In this document: one piece after another, positions 5,904-6,551 of the stretch
Position numbering within the stretch: the stretch's first letter is position 1
Layout: each line of letters begins with the position of its first letter
NCBI GenBank assembly: GCA_001618615.1
Contig: LKHB01000019.1
Location: forward strand, 1-6,551
DNA: 6,551 nt
Reading direction: 5' to 3'
Source of the DNA: Fermentibacter danicus
GTDB lineage: Bacteria; Fermentibacterota; Fermentibacteria; Fermentibacterales; Fermentibacteraceae
Translations under genes and position numbers: made by a program
Notes under the pieces: model-generated
Database searches by the model: none
What the model saw: only the letters and a program-made list of their open reading frames with translations
What the model was told of the DNA's origin: nothing

Positions 5904-6551
5904 AGCAGCCCCTCCGACTTGTACCAGGAGACCGTCCTGGAGAGGCCGTCCGCAAGCCCGGTCTCCGGGTGGAAGCCTGCGTCGGAGGCCCTGGCGATGT
6001 CGACCCAGTGATCCTTCCCGAAGAGCTGGAGGCGGCTCCGGGAGAGCTGCCGCGGAGCGAGCGGGCCGAGAGCGAGGGCGATTCCGAAGATTACCCTGGG
6101 GACGGGTATGGTCGCGAGCCTGACCCCTTCGGCCGCGGCGACGGCCCTTACCAGTTCCGCCACGCTGACGACCTCCGGCCCGCCTATGTTCCATAAGCCC
6201 GGCCCCAGAATGCCTCCCGGCAGGGAGGCGAGCACCGCCCGGGAGACATCGCCGGCGAAGGTCGGCCTGAGTTTCGCGCCACCGAGGCCCACCAGCGGGA
6301 ACCAGCCCCTGCGGACCTGCCTGAAGAGGCTCAGCTTGTGGCGGTCTCCGGGGCCGTATACGAAGTCCGGCCGGAGGATGGTGAGTAGTTCCGGCGGCAG
6401 AACGGATTGCAGGATGCTCTCGGCTTCCGCCTTCGATTCCTCGTATGCGCCCCATGGGGCCGGAGGGGAGTCCTCCCGGGAGCCACCGATCAGGCCGGCC
6501 ACTCCCGGAGTGCTGAGATGGATCATGGGGACGCCCCGCGAAGCGCATTCG
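5900..6551 (-). CDS. NAD(P)-dependent epimerase/dehydratase-like SDR, N-terminus beyond window
   Basis: The last 216 residues are visible and lack the N-terminal Rossmann glycine motif, which must lie beyond base 6551. Numbering from the first full codon, the segment opens with ECASRGVPMIHLST, the usual helix plus strand before the catalytic serine/threonine (S13/T14). The catalytic pair follows as YEESK (Y36, K40). LRPDFVYGPGD (59-69) and FAGDVSRAVLASL (98-110) match the extended-SDR substrate and cofactor regions. WNIGGPEVVSVAELV and a C-terminal pattern of aspartate, GFHP, GL and VSWY also fit. These are general marks of the sugar-nucleotide epimerase / 3-beta-hydroxysteroid dehydrogenase-like group, cytosolic and NAD(P)-linked. 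The visible part cannot separate a sugar epimerase from a sterol- or isoprenoid-type dehydrogenase. Its TGA overlaps the next gene's start by four bases, which suggests it belongs to the same operon. Family confidence is high; substrate confidence is low. Confidence 0.88.
   Translation of the reverse strand, partial: ECASRGVPMIHLSTPGVAGLIGGSREDSPPAPWGAYEESKAEAESILQSVLPPELLTILRPDFVYGPGDRHKLSLFRQVRRGWFPLVGLGGAKLRPTFAGDVSRAVLASLPGGILGPGLWNIGGPEVVSVAELVRAVAAAEGVRLATIPVPRVIFGIALALGPLAPRQLSRSRLQLFGKDHWVDIARASDAGFHPETGLADGLSRTVSWYKSEGLL
5911..5915 (-). promoter_or_regulatory. GGAGG ribosome binding site supporting a CTG start
   Basis: GGAGG followed by seven bases leads to CTG at 5903-5901. The spacing is ideal for initiation at this CTG and not for any other codon in the flippase-like frame, so it decides the start of that gene. 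Confidence 0.65.

Noticed and set aside
5029..6123. Plus-strand open frame of 364 codons
   Set aside because: Antisense to the flippase-like and SDR genes; the translation has no domain or membrane pattern, and open antisense frames are expected in GC-rich DNA.
5904..6548. Upstream extension of the flippase-like frame to 527 residues
   Set aside because: The extra part is the shadow of the SDR gene, with no membrane spans or motif; standalone family members are about 300 residues.
1..6551. Short precursor peptide gene, CRISPR array, tRNA, mobile element or attachment site
   Set aside because: There is no non-coding gap to hold one, and I saw no direct repeats, transposase motifs or tRNA-like folds on either strand by eye.

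Overview
The window is wall-to-wall coding sequence on the minus strand. Five genes run head to tail from base 6551 to base 1, and every junction overlaps (4, 20, 11 and 4 bases). Nothing convincing is encoded on the plus strand. There is no intergenic gap, RNA gene, CRISPR array, insertion sequence, promoter or terminator. The two end genes run off the window. The DNA is GC-rich by eye (not computed), with heavy use of CTG, GTC, ATC and AGG codons. No gene here is a phylogenetic marker. The base composition, frequent AGG arginine codons, non-ATG starts and unusual gene content fit an uncultured high-GC bacterium, but I cannot name a phylum.

In order of transcription the genes are: (1) the C-terminal part of an NAD(P)-dependent epimerase/dehydratase-like SDR (6551-5900); (2) a 312-residue polytopic membrane protein of the flippase-like LPG-synthase-TM/UPF0104 family, apparently starting at a CTG inside a CTGA overlap (5903-4965); (3) a 763-residue YfhO-type membrane protein, a GT-C-like glycosyltransferase candidate, starting at TTG (4984-2693); (4) a 700-residue fusion of a second UPF0104-type membrane domain to a cytosolic radical SAM enzyme with a four-cysteine SPASM-like tail, starting at GTG (2703-601); (5) the N-terminal 201 residues of a divergent creatininase-family metallo-amidohydrolase (604-1).

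Taken together, this looks like one translationally coupled operon acting at the membrane on a lipid-linked substrate. The SDR could supply or modify a sugar nucleotide or isoprenoid/steroid-like substrate. The two paralogous membrane domains could translocate or hold a lipid carrier. The YfhO-type protein could transfer a sugar on the outer face. The radical SAM domain, tethered to the inner face, and the amidohydrolase would modify the substrate. This joint role is inference. What can be seen directly is the gene content, the fusion and the overlaps. The strongest candidate for something undescribed is the flippase-like::radical SAM fusion and its pairing with a creatininase-family gene.
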